Shown in pieces: positions 1 through 8,588 of a stretch of DNA of 64,000 bases. The stretch comes from DASQFI01 sp035633215 (GTDB lineage Bacteria > Acidobacteriota > Vicinamibacteria > Vicinamibacterales > SCN-69-37): contig DASQFI010000037.1 of NCBI GenBank assembly GCA_035633215.1, forward strand, positions 1-64,000, in the 5' to 3' direction. The notes under the pieces are model-generated. The model had not been told where the DNA came from. It saw nothing but the letters and a program-made list of their open reading frames with translations, and did not search any database. The position numbers and the translations under genes were made by a program. The stretch's first letter is position 1. Each line of letters opens with the position of its first letter.

Positions 1-536
1 ACGTGCTCACCACCCTGCTGCGCGCGCCCGCGCCGATCGTCTCACCACATTTCTATCCGACCAGCGCTTCACTCAACTGACGCGGTAATCAATTACCAAC
101 AATCTTGGATCGGATTCGTGTAGACCTCCAAGCCATACTGAATAGACTTCAAGCGACCGCGCAAAAACCCCCGCATGGCCATTGAACCGTAGCGGTCCAA
201 CAACCTTGTTGAGAAGCAGACGGTGTTCGCCGTTCCCAAAAGGCACGGGGCTCTCCAGCGTCGCACGGTCGCGGAGATCGACGACGCATCCAGCACAGCG
301 ATTGCCCCAATCAATGCGAGCGCAGTTCGCCGCATAGGCCTTTGACTTCTGACGGTGGTCCGGTCGTGACGCCGACGTTTTGCCCGGCAAACACCCACTC
401 AAATTGATCTTTCGTCGCTTGTGGCAGATGCGGCCACAAGGGGTGACGGGGGCCGTCCCGTCATGAAACGGCTACTCCAGGTCGCCGAGCCAGCATTCCG
501 GAGACAATTGGCAAGAGGTCCCCTCGTCTGGGCGAC
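1..536. other. No supported gene; window edge
   Basis: Open frames cross the left edge on the plus strand, one ending at a TAA at 86-88 and another at a TGA near 78-80. Either could be the tail of a gene that starts outside the window, and neither is recognisable. A minus-strand frame ending at 93 has a signal-peptide-like start (MRRTALALIGAIAVLDASS, ATG at 335) and would give an 80-residue exported protein, but no family is recognised and the rest of the frame is not convincing. The stretch 403-536 lies just downstream of the broken kinase and shows nothing clear. Confidence 0.3.
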
Positions 537-2596
537 TCACGCCGAAGGCAGCGCTGCCACAGGACCCGGGCTCAGTCGACCGTCGATCACGTCTCGGACA
601 GTACGGCCGAGGAGGGCGGGGCTGAATGGTTTTTGCAGAAAGGCTGCGGCCGGTGCGAACTCTCGGTCACCGACGTCAGGATCGCTGGCATATCCGGACA
701 TGAAGATGAATCTCAGGGTCGGGCGCGAGGCCTGGAGCCGCGTGGCGAGCTCCCGCCCGCCCATCACTGGCATGACGACGTCGGTCAGCACGAGCGAGAT
801 CGACTCGAGAGAATCGCCGGCGACCTGCAGGGCGTTCTGTCCGTTCGAGGCCTCGAGAACCTGATACCCGCAGGCCATCAGCGTTTCGCGCGCCATCGCG
901 CGCACGACGTCATTGTCCTCCACGACGAGAACAGTCTCGGTTCCTCGAGGATTGGCGTCCGTTCTCTCAGAGACGGCCGGACGCGGCTCGGCCGCTTCAG
1001 ACGTCGCAGGCAGGCACAGAGTGAACGACGATCCGAAGCCGGGCGCGCTCTCGACCCACAGATGGCCGCCGCTTTGCTGAACGATCCCATACACCGTGGC
1101 CAACCCGAGACCCGTCCCTTGGCCAACGCCTTTCGTCGTGAAGAACGGCTCGAAGATCCGCGCCCGAACGTCGTCCGTCATACCCGTCCCGGTGTCGCGA
1201 ACGATCATGAGGACAGATGGGCCGCTCGAAACCTCAGGCTTTTCGCTCAGCTGTCCGGCGTGAGGAGTGGCGGTCAGGAGCGGCTGAACGCAAGCAGGTC
1301 TTTCGTCAACGATGCGGCGCTGCGGCCGGCCTTCTCGATCTCGGCGATTTGACTGCGCCTGGCGTCGCCGGCCGGAAGGCTGTCGCTCAACAGATCGGCA
1401 TAGCCGAGCATTGCGGTAAGCAAATTGTTGAAGTCGTGCGCGACTCCGCCGGCGAACCGTCCGACCGCTTCCATTTTCTGGGCCTGCCGCAGCTGATCCT
1501 CGTGCTGCCGTACGGCCACCGTCATGCGATTGAACGCCTCGGCCATCATCCTGGCTTCGGCCGGGCCATGGACCGGCACGCGTTCGGACCACTCGCCGGT
1601 CGCGATTTTGTCCGCGGCATGGGCCAGATTGCGCAGAGGCAGCGTCGTCCGCCGGCTGAAGACGACGCCGCCGCAGATGGCCACGGCAAACATCAGCGCG
1701 CTGAGCGCCGCCAGGCTGATCTGAATCTGCCGAAGCGCTCGTTGCGTCGGCAGCCAGTCCTGAAGGAGCACGAGCTCGGCGCCCTCGGGCGCCTGGGCGG
1801 CCAGCGTATAAACGCCGCCGACGTACGCGGCCTGACCGATTTGTCGCAGCGCAGGTCCGGCATCGCGCGCCCCGAGGACGTTTCGTCCACCGGCCAGCAC
1901 ACTGTCGAGGGCCGCCCGCGCTGCCGACGGCAGGCTGCTGCCACAGATGCGGTTCCCGCGGCATACGAGACTGACTTCGCAATGCGTCACCGACGCCAGC
2001 TCACGCGCGACCACATCGTCCAGTCGAAATCCAACGGTAAACGTCCCGAGAATCTCCCGTCCAAACCGGGCCGGTTCGGACGCGACGAGGAAGAGATCGC
2101 GATCGATCGTGACCAGCCTGCTTGCGCCGACTCCATTCCGTGCGTCGGCGACGATCGATGCGAGCGGCTCGATCAACCGGATCCCGTGAGGTCCGATGCG
2201 CGGGCGGTCAAGCCAGACGCCGCGCCCGTCACTGACCACGCACAGATTGGCCCCGAGCTTCGAGCAGTAGTCTTCCGCCATCTGGTTCATGGTCGGAGCG
2301 TCGGCCGCCGTGTCGAGGTTCGCCAACGCGTCCCGGAACACCGGAAGCTCGACGATGAGTCTGGCCTCCTTTGCCGCTGACAGGGCGCGCGTCGCGACGA
2401 GCTGGCTGAACGCCTGACGTGCAGCAATGAGGCTGTCGGCCGATCGGTTCAGCGAGTACCGCGTGAGGACCTCTCCGGCGGCCCCGAGCATCGCCAGCAG
2501 CGCGATGCCCGCAATCAGCGTGATACTGGCCGCGACGCGAGCCTCGAGACGCCGATGCCAGGGAATGGCGCGGGGGGAGGCAGGGAGAGAGGCCAC
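537..2596 (-). pseudogene. Broken hybrid sensor histidine kinase
   Basis: The first frame (2596 to 1274, 440 residues) has a transmembrane segment at about residues 22-42, an extracytoplasmic sensor region, a second membrane segment near 290-312, a HAMP linker and the HisKA H-box (GGVAHDFNNLL). It stops right after LLAFSRS. A different frame resumes about 60 bases later with the ATP-binding G1 box (VRDTGTGM), the F box (IFEPFFTTKG), the G2 box (GQGTGLGLATV) and a receiver domain (Asp in LTDVVMP, Lys in LQKPF), ending at 537. About 75-80 residues that normally join these parts, including the N-box that binds ATP-Mg, are missing. The frame change alone could be an error, but the missing block is a real deletion. 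The gene is last in an operon with the barrel and cupredoxin genes; its start lies 3 bases past the barrel stop. Confidence 0.85.
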
Positions 2597-2599
2597 GCG

Positions 2600-3589
2600 T
2601 CAGAATCGTGCGGTGTAGGTCAGTCCGGCATCGAACGCCGTGGGCCGCGATCCCTCCGGGCCACGCGGTTGGCGAATCAGGCTCAGCTGGACGTCGAACG
2701 CGCGCCACGTACGGATGCGGGCGCCGATCGTCACGCGCCGATAGAAGTCGGAGTGTTCTCCAGCGAAATAGTCCAGCCGCTCGAAACGGAGCACGCCTGT
2801 GACCGGTCCCATCCGCTCGACGTGCACGATCCCGTCGAGGTACCCGCCGCGCGTCCAGACGCCGTCGAACGGCCGGCCGAAGATCCACTCGCCGCGCAGC
2901 TGCACACCGGCGGCCATCCAGCGCGCGTCGACGCCCGAAAACGTCATCCGCCCGTGCACGAACTTGCCAACTTCGCTCGGCTGCGTTCGCACGTGGCTCG
3001 CGCCGACGATGAGCGGTCCAGAGAACACCTGTGCGCGAACTACCGTGTCGAGCCCGCGTGGCCGCCGGTACGCGCCTTCATCCTGGGGAATGCCCACGCT
3101 TGCCGCGACCTGAACGGCTGGCGATCCCGCGAGAATCTCGACCCCGGTTTCGAGGAACGTGTTCGACAGCGCCCAGTTGGTGCCATAGCGCACCAGCGGC
3201 GCGCGCGTAAACCCCGTGTATGCGTGATCGCTTCGGGCCGAGATGCCGAATGGCAGGCGGTAGCGTCCCGCGCGTACGCCCAGAATCGCGCCGCCACGGT
3301 GAGCCGTACGCTCGAGATAGAGCTCCATCGGCCGGACCCGGCCGTCGTACGGATACGCGGCACCGAAGGCATCAGACGCCGCCGACGAGGTATCGCCCCA
3401 CGTGCCTTCGAGGTAGACGCGCCAGTCGGACTTGGCCACCGGGCCGAAGAGACGAATCTGCGTGCTGCCGGCATTGACATCTTCGGTCGATCGTCCGGCC
3501 GAGAACGTCACCTCAGTTATGAGTGACTGAGCGCTGGCCGGCAGCTCAGCGATCGCGCAGGCCAGCAGCGCCGCAACTGCAGTTCTCAT
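2600..3589 (-). CDS. Exported outer-membrane beta-barrel protein
   Basis: The protein has 329 residues. A signal peptide (MRTAVAALLACAIAELPASAQ) is followed by alternating hydrophobic and polar segments and ends in an aromatic C-terminus (LTYTARF) typical of outer-membrane barrels. The start at 3589 was chosen because it carries the signal peptide and because its ATG overlaps the stop of the upstream cupredoxin gene (ATGA), which implies translational coupling. The kinase gene follows after 3 bases. The substrate is unknown. The context suggests a periplasm/outer-membrane pair whose expression or signal was tied to the sensor kinase. The barrel call is inferred from composition and the C-terminal signature, without a recognised family. 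Confidence 0.7.
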   Translation of the reverse strand: MRTAVAALLACAIAELPASAQSLITEVTFSAGRSTEDVNAGSTQIRLFGPVAKSDWRVYLEGTWGDTSSAASDAFGAAYPYDGRVRPMELYLERTAHRGGAILGVRAGRYRLPFGISARSDHAYTGFTRAPLVRYGTNWALSNTFLETGVEILAGSPAVQVAASVGIPQDEGAYRRPRGLDTVVRAQVFSGPLIVGASHVRTQPSEVGKFVHGRMTFSGVDARWMAAGVQLRGEWIFGRPFDGVWTRGGYLDGIVHVERMGPVTGVLRFERLDYFAGEHSDFYRRVTIGARIRTWRAFDVQLSLIRQPRGPEGSRPTAFDAGLTYTARF

Positions 3590-4155
3590 GGCCAGCGGAC
3601 ATCGAGCCGCGCCGCCGGGTGTACCTCCACCATGGCATTCAGAATCGACCCACCCGGCCGCCACGCGTGGTACGGATAGGTCCCGATCGGGACGCCCTTG
3701 ATGCGGAAGTTCCCCGCGCTGTCGGAGACGGCAAAGTATGGAGTGTCGACGACGATCACGTACGCGGCCATCTGCGGATGGATGTTGCAGAACACGCGGC
3801 TCAACCCGGCGCGATCGAAAGGTACCTGTCTCACCACGCCGACCGGATAGAGGCCCAGATCGAATTTCTTGCGGTCGTGAAACGAGAAGACGTTGTGGAA
3901 CACGCGATCGTGGTTCGGAAACTTGACTGCGGTGCCGACCTGCACCGCCAGCACATGCGGGAAAAATTGCAGGTCCCGTTGATCGAGAACCGCTTCCGTC
4001 CGGGGGGCGACCCGGCCTGATCCCGGCGCGTCGAGCCAGATCACCGCGTCTGCGATTGTCTTTCCGGAAGCCGAGGCGGTGCCGATCAGGTCGGTCGGCA
4101 CGGGGCCGGCCGGCCAGACGCAGAGCGCCACACCAAGCAAACCGAGGCGTGTCAT
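3586..4155 (-). CDS. Cupredoxin-like (plastocyanin/MauL-type) periplasmic protein
   Basis: The protein has 189 residues from the ATG at 4155, which opens a signal peptide (MTRLGLLGVALCVWPAG). The ligands of a type-1 copper site are visible: His87 (VFHNVFS), Cys123 and His126 (VFCNIHP) and Met129. A C-terminal segment (SDSAGNFRIKGVPIGTY) resembles a carboxypeptidase-regulatory/transthyretin-like fold. This combination is commonly annotated as methylamine utilisation-like or plastocyanin-like and suggests an exported electron carrier or copper binder. It is first in a three-gene operon with a barrel protein and a now broken sensor kinase. A longer in-frame ATG at 4221 would put extra residues before the signal peptide and is less likely. 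Confidence 0.8.
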   Translation of the reverse strand: MTRLGLLGVALCVWPAGPVPTDLIGTASASGKTIADAVIWLDAPGSGRVAPRTEAVLDQRDLQFFPHVLAVQVGTAVKFPNHDRVFHNVFSFHDRKKFDLGLYPVGVVRQVPFDRAGLSRVFCNIHPQMAAYVIVVDTPYFAVSDSAGNFRIKGVPIGTYPYHAWRPGGSILNAMVEVHPAARLDVRWP

Positions 4156-4254
4156 AGCGGATAGGCACGGCCACGTGGAGCAAAGGCGATGCCACACGGA
4201 CGCGCCTCCCCCGAGCCTCACCAGGGCCTCGACCCCGTAGTTCCTTCAGAATCT

Positions 4255-4279
4255 GTAAGCCGGGAACATTCCTGTCGCC
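4255..4279. promoter_or_regulatory. 25 bp motif shared with 14738-14762
   Basis: This block matches 14738-14762 at 24 of 25 positions, with the core CGGGAACATTCCTGTCGCC. Both copies are preceded by CAGAATCTG a few bases upstream, in the same orientation. Here it sits about 80 bases before the start of the membrane glycosyltransferase-like gene. It could be a regulator site (GGAA-CA-TTCC is nearly dyad-symmetric) or a relic of a dispersed repeat. Confidence 0.5.
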
Positions 4280-4359
4280 GAGGTGGGGCGCGTTGTCGTC
4301 ACCGCTTCTCAGGTCCGCGGGTCCTCGTAGCGAATAGCCCAGATGTTATCCTCGGATTC

Positions 4360-6024
4360 GTGAGTCCTGAGCCACCTCGAATCGACCGCCGCGACCTGCA
4401 GCTCGGGGCACTCCTGGTCGTCGGAGGACTCCTCGTGCAGCTGCCGGCCCTGCTTTGGGGATTCCCCGGCGGCAAGGCCATCAACAACGCGCTGCGCATT
4501 CTCGACGGCGACGTGCCGTATCGAGACTTCTGGACCATGTACGCCCCGGGGCACTTTTATCTGGTGGCGGCCGTGTTCAAGCTGTTTGGCACGCACGTCT
4601 GGGTTCAAGGAGTCGTCGCGCAGCTTTTCCTCGCGGCCGACGCCGCGCTGCTGTTCATCATCACGCGACGCCTCGGACTCGAACGCCGCCTGGCCATGCT
4701 GGTCGGCGTCGCGTTTGTCGGCATGCACTGGGGCCACAGCGAGGTGTCGAGCTACGAGACGGTCCTGCTGTTTGTGCTCCTCGCCCTGGATCGCGCGATC
4801 TGTTACGCGCACGGACGAGGCGCCCGGGCGCTCATCGTTGCAGGCGCACTCTGCGGCATCGGCGCGTCGTTCAAACACGATGTCTCGTTCTACTTCGCTT
4901 TCGGCATCGTGGCAGGGCTGTCCGCGGGTTGGCTGTTTCTGTCGGGCCGCCGGCCAGAGGGCTGGGTGTCGCCGGCCGGCATGCTGGTTCGCTTCGGCGG
5001 TGGCGCCGTGGCGGCGGCCCTCCCGATGGCGGCCTTCCTGGCTTGGAAGGCCGGTCCGGACGCCTGGAATAACCTGATCGTTTTTCCGGCGACTGACTTC
5101 AGCGTGGTTCGAGGCGAGGGTTACCCGTCACTTCTCCTGAATTGGGCCTCTGTAAAGCGATGGGCGACCGGTCCGTTCAACCTCGAGTTGATCTCGGAGG
5201 TCTCAAGAGTTCTGTCGCGGTGGGTCCAGGCGAACGTGCCTCAGATCGCGTTCCTCGCCGGGGTCATCGGGTTGGCGCGCAGACGGCGAACGCTCGCCCC
5301 CGGCGTCGTGGCAGTCGCCGCGATCTCACTCGCCGCGATGCCGCTCTTCTGGGCCGCTGCCCATGTCCAGCACAACACGAACTTTTCTTCCCTGTGGATC
5401 TTCTCGGTCCTGCTCGCGACGCTTGTCTGGGTCGGCGGCCGGATGCGGCCGCTCGTGCGAATGGGATTGGCAGTACTGTTCGTGGTCGCGACGGGATCGT
5501 TCCTGGTGAGGCCCGCCCGTCAAATAGTCCTGGTTGCGGCGGCCTGGACCGATCACGCGACGTTGGATTTTCCGAGTGTGGCGGGCATCCGGCTCCCGGC
5601 GCAGGACTACAGGACCCTCGCGCCGATCGTCTCCTTCATTCGGCAGCACGTACCAGAGGACGAGCCGATTTATGCCGGGCTCGTCCGCCACGACGCGGTC
5701 GTCATCTCCGAACAGAGCTTCTATTACCTCGCCGGCCGCCGAGTCGCTTCGCGCTACAACGAGCTCCATCCGGGGGTCGTGGATCGCGAGGACGTCCAAC
5801 GCGAGATTATCGCCGACCTCGACCGGCTCAACGTCCGGTGCGCGGTGTTGTGGGAGTTCGGCTGGCCGAGATCAGTGATGGAAGACATGCTGGCCCACCA
5901 CCGGCGTTACATCCCAGGAATTGGGTCCACGCTCCTCGACGAGTACTTGCGCCGTGAGTTTCGGCACGTGGCCCGTTATGGCGAGTATGTCCTCGTCTGG
6001 CGAAAGAACGTCGCGGGGCCCTGA
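4360..6024 (+). CDS. Polytopic membrane protein, ArnT/PMT-like glycosyltransferase fold
   Basis: The protein is about 554 residues with roughly ten hydrophobic segments. An N-terminal segment (LQLGALLVVGGLLVQLPALL) is followed by an acidic loop with YRDFWTMYAPGHFY, which resembles the first periplasmic loop of GT-C (family 39 or 83) transferases such as ArnT, where acidic residues bind the lipid-phosphate sugar donor. The soluble C-terminal portion (about 430-554) carries no recognised motif. I chose the GTG at 4360 because it begins just before the first membrane segment; in-frame starts back to 4189 would add a basic, low-complexity leader. No clear ribosome site decides it. The gene stands alone, so the acceptor is unknown. 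Confidence 0.65.
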   Translation: MSPEPPRIDRRDLQLGALLVVGGLLVQLPALLWGFPGGKAINNALRILDGDVPYRDFWTMYAPGHFYLVAAVFKLFGTHVWVQGVVAQLFLAADAALLFIITRRLGLERRLAMLVGVAFVGMHWGHSEVSSYETVLLFVLLALDRAICYAHGRGARALIVAGALCGIGASFKHDVSFYFAFGIVAGLSAGWLFLSGRRPEGWVSPAGMLVRFGGGAVAAALPMAAFLAWKAGPDAWNNLIVFPATDFSVVRGEGYPSLLLNWASVKRWATGPFNLELISEVSRVLSRWVQANVPQIAFLAGVIGLARRRRTLAPGVVAVAAISLAAMPLFWAAAHVQHNTNFSSLWIFSVLLATLVWVGGRMRPLVRMGLAVLFVVATGSFLVRPARQIVLVAAAWTDHATLDFPSVAGIRLPAQDYRTLAPIVSFIRQHVPEDEPIYAGLVRHDAVVISEQSFYYLAGRRVASRYNELHPGVVDREDVQREIIADLDRLNVRCAVLWEFGWPRSVMEDMLAHHRRYIPGIGSTLLDEYLRREFRHVARYGEYVLVWRKNVAGP

Positions 6025-6031
6025 CCGCGGA

Positions 6032-6241
6032 TCAGCCTTTTTTCTTGGTTCCCCCAAGTCGCAATTCGCGAAGCGCCTGCAGCACTCCCGCAAACTCAGG
6101 CGTGACGTGCCGGCGATACACGCTCCAGAGCGCCTTTGCGCGGACGCGTTCGGCGTGCGTATCCGCCCGGCGGACGCGCTGCTCTCTCGCCTCGCGCGCG
6201 CCCTCGTAGGTCAGGCGTCTCTCCGGTCGAATGATTCTCAC
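6032..6241 (-). CDS. Small basic protein, duplicated family, copy A
   Basis: A 69-residue protein rich in Arg and Ala, probably mostly helical, starting MRIIRPERRL and containing ERVRAKALWSVYRRH. I do not recognise the family. It is about 80% identical over its whole length to the protein encoded at 16324-16533. The GTG start at 6241 has a good ribosome site (GGGAGA, about 8 bases upstream), and the second copy starts at the equivalent GTG behind the same signal, which decides the start. The two copies also share an upstream control region. It ends just past the convergent membrane gene that stops at 6024. With no signal peptide or membrane segment it is likely cytoplasmic; its charge would suit nucleic acid or ribosome binding, but that is a guess. 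Confidence 0.75.
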   Translation of the reverse strand: MRIIRPERRLTYEGAREAREQRVRRADTHAERVRAKALWSVYRRHVTPEFAGVLQALRELRLGGTKKKG

Positions 6242-6400
6242 GCCAATGCTCTCCCTTGTTCATGACTCCCGGTCGACGTCAGACCGTCGCCGCGGGAAGC
6301 GGACAGTTCCTCGATGCATACCCAGTGCCGACAAAACCCTGTGCGCGACGGGTGCATGCACGCTCTCTCTGTCGACTCGTACGGAGAGTGGGCAGCACGC

Positions 6401-6492
6401 GATCTTAGCAGGAACTCGAACTAACAGATTTGAGTGCGCGGTTAGTCGTGATTGTCGTTTCAGATTTGAAAGAGCGTTGTTCGAAACTTGCG
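6401..6492 (-). promoter_or_regulatory. Conserved promoter/operator region of copy A
   Basis: This ~92 bp block upstream of the 69-residue gene is largely conserved at 16680-16772 before the second copy. Read on the minus strand it holds a near-palindrome TTTCAAATCTGAAA (perfect in the other copy), then CAAATCTGTTAG, and then an extended -10 box (TGCTAAGAT). The distance to the start is about 150 bases in both loci, so a long leader is expected. Non-coding conservation across two loci 10 kb apart argues for a shared regulator. Confidence 0.6.
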
Positions 6493-6589
6493 CGCCTGGA
6501 GATCTTCTGGTTCTCCAAGCGCGCAGGCTCAAACGGCGGGCGCAGTCCGCGAACAGTCGGGGTCTCGCACCGCGATTAGGGACCATCTC

Positions 6590-6826
6590 TCAGTGTTTCG
6601 CCTTCGATGCGCCTGGCCTCAGCTTCGTCGGCAGCGCATCATTGTCCTGCCGCGCGAGCACCCATTCGAGCTTCCCTGGCAGGACCGCTTTGTTCTCTGC
6701 ATGACAATGCGGGCACTTCCACGTCTGATCCTTCCGGGGCACGTCAGGCGTCCACGCCGAGAACCTCAGCGTGACCGGGCGGCTGCACTGCGGGCAGTTG
6801 AGCGGAAGGGTGACGGGGTTGGCCAC
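6590..6826 (-). CDS. Small zinc-ribbon protein
   Basis: A 78-residue protein with two CxxC knuckles (NCPQC and KCPHC) separated by about 29 residues, a typical zinc-ribbon spacing. The rest is polar with a basic tail. I chose the GTG at 6826 because the conserved part begins there; the open frame runs back to 7045 but that portion overlaps the divergent exported gene. Such proteins often bind nucleic acid or act as metal-stabilised modules, and no specific role can be named. Confidence 0.65.
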   Translation of the reverse strand: MANPVTLPLNCPQCSRPVTLRFSAWTPDVPRKDQTWKCPHCHAENKAVLPGKLEWVLARQDNDALPTKLRPGASKAKH

Positions 6827-6954
6827 GCCGGGATTGTACCGCCCCAACGCAAACGCCGGATCCAGCGGATTTGCCGCCGCTTCCCGACGCCGTTTGACAA
6901 CGCTTCCAGTCAGGCGTAGAACCCAGCCAACGCAATTCTGAGGAGGATGCACCT

Positions 6955-7425
6955 GTGAAAAAGACTGTTTCGGTCTTGTCGATGTTGCTGTTGTTGTCGC
7001 CGGGGCTATTGGCTCGAGCGGAAAAAAAGGCTGCCACTCCGGCACAGGCTGGGAGCGCCGTCGAGCAGGCTCTCCTCGACCTGGAACGTAAATGGGTGGC
7101 CGCCGGCTTGAAAAATGACGCCGCAGCCTTGGGGGAAATACTGGCGGATAGCTGGTCCTCGGTGAGCGCCGAAGGAAAACTGGTGACGCGGGCTCAGGCG
7201 CTCGATGATGCCAAGAAGAACAAGTTTACTCGTTCTGAACTAAGTGACATGAAAGTCCGCATGATTAATGCCGACACGGCCGTGGTGACCGGCGTGTGGA
7301 CGGGAGCTGGCACGAGCGCGGAAGGCCAGAAGATCGATACGAGCGAGCGTTGGACCGATGTCTTTGCCAAGCAGGGCGCATCCTGGAAGTGTGTCGCCTC
7401 TCACAACACGACGATCAAGAAGTAG
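6955..7425 (+). CDS. Exported NTF2-like (DUF4440/SnoaL) protein
   Basis: A 156-residue protein starting at a GTG with a strong ribosome site (AGGAGG, about 9 bases upstream). A signal peptide (MKKTVSVLSMLLLLSPGLLARA) is followed by a domain with the DUF4440 pattern: an N-terminal helix (LLDLERKWVAAGLKNDAAAL), a DSWSSVSAEGKLVTRAQAL segment and a closing ERWTDVFAKQGASWKCVASHNT strand. The fold is a cone-shaped NTF2-like pocket; substrates are rarely known. The next gene begins immediately after the stop (TAG then GTG), so the two are probably translated together. Confidence 0.85.
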   Translation: MKKTVSVLSMLLLLSPGLLARAEKKAATPAQAGSAVEQALLDLERKWVAAGLKNDAAALGEILADSWSSVSAEGKLVTRAQALDDAKKNKFTRSELSDMKVRMINADTAVVTGVWTGAGTSAEGQKIDTSERWTDVFAKQGASWKCVASHNTTIKK

Positions 7426-8529
7426 GTGGAATTCGCGGAAACTTCCGCGGACGCGGTCCCGGTGCCGCGAACCATGCCGCAACCTGCGTGTTCCACCGCT
7501 TCACGACGAACAGTGCCCTCCGGCAGGCTTTGGGTGGCGGCGGCGGGCCTTCTGACGCTGCTCGGTGCCGAGTACACCTCCCGCGCGCTTTCCTCGAAGA
7601 CTCAGGGACTGGAAAGCCGCTGGTACAAAGGCAACACGCATACACACACCCTGAACAGCGACGGCGACAGCTCGCCAGACGACGTCGTGCGCTGGTATCG
7701 CGAACACGGCTATCACTTCCTGGTCCTGACCGACCATAACTACCTGACGAGCGTCGAGGCGCTGAACGCCCTCCAGGGCGCGAGCGGCAAGTTTCTCGTC
7801 CTCAGAGGCGAGGAGGTCACCGACCGGCTCAACGAAAAACCGCTGCACATCAACGGTCTCAACGTGGCCAATGAGGTGCCGCCTCAAGGGGGCACGTCCG
7901 TCGTTGACGTGCTCCAGCGCAACGTCGATGCGATTCGCCAAGAAAACGGCGTGCCGCACCTCAATCATCCGAACTTCGGGTGGGCCATCAGCGCCGACGA
8001 GATCGGGCAGGTGCAGAACAACAAGCTCTTCGAAATCTTCAACGGCCATCCGCAGGTCAACAACCTGGGCGGGGGCGGCGTACCCGGCCTCGAGGAGGCC
8101 TGGGACGCCATTCTCACGAGCGGCAAACAGCTGTACGGAGTGGCCGTTGACGATGCGCACACGTTCAAGCAGCCTGGAAATCCGAATGTGGCGGGACCAG
8201 GTCGAGGCTGGGTGATGGTGCGCGCCGCCAGGCTCGAGCCGAAGGCCCTTCTCGACGTCATGGAGCAAGGGGATTTCTACGCGTCAACAGGTGTGGAACT
8301 GATCGACTATCAGGTGACCGATGCATCGATGATGGTCGCCGTCAAGCCGACCACGTTTTCGAAGTATCGGATTCAGTTCATTGGCAAGAACGGGCGGCTG
8401 CTCAAGGAAGCAACAGAGCGCGCCGCCACCTACGAATTTCGTGGCGACGAAGGGTACGTCCGGGCCAGGGTCATCGAGAGCAACGGTCGAATCGCGTGGT
8501 GCCAGCCGGTGCGGATCGCCGCCCGCTGA
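7426..8529 (+). CDS. PHP-domain metallohydrolase (CehA/McbA-like), exported or anchored
   Basis: The 367-residue frame has an N-terminal hydrophobic segment (LWVAAAGLLTLLGAEY) followed by a PHP phosphoesterase domain. Metal-ligand motifs are visible: GNTHTHTLNSDGD, LTDHNY, RGEEVTD, PHLNHPNF, FNGHP and AVDDAHTF. PHP enzymes use a trinuclear metal centre to cleave phosphoesters. This exported type is common in Acidobacteriota and its substrate is unknown. The GTG at 7426 follows the previous stop directly; the ATG at 7474 is an alternative start that leaves the membrane segment intact. Confidence 0.85.
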   Translation: MEFAETSADAVPVPRTMPQPACSTASRRTVPSGRLWVAAAGLLTLLGAEYTSRALSSKTQGLESRWYKGNTHTHTLNSDGDSSPDDVVRWYREHGYHFLVLTDHNYLTSVEALNALQGASGKFLVLRGEEVTDRLNEKPLHINGLNVANEVPPQGGTSVVDVLQRNVDAIRQENGVPHLNHPNFGWAISADEIGQVQNNKLFEIFNGHPQVNNLGGGGVPGLEEAWDAILTSGKQLYGVAVDDAHTFKQPGNPNVAGPGRGWVMVRAARLEPKALLDVMEQGDFYASTGVELIDYQVTDASMMVAVKPTTFSKYRIQFIGKNGRLLKEATERAATYEFRGDEGYVRARVIESNGRIAWCQPVRIAAR

Positions 8530-8588
8530 ACCGCCGACGCGCCAAACGTTGCGCCAGCGTTACCACCGGTTGGGATGCTAATGGTCCT

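Noticed and set aside
73..402. Minus-strand frames at the left edge as genes
   Set aside because: Two overlapping frames of similar length, no ribosome site and no recognisable domain; only a weak signal-peptide-like start in one.
3590..4195. 200-residue N-terminal extension of the barrel protein
   Set aside because: It is an out-of-frame reading of the cupredoxin gene, and the true start carries a signal peptide with an ATGA overlap.
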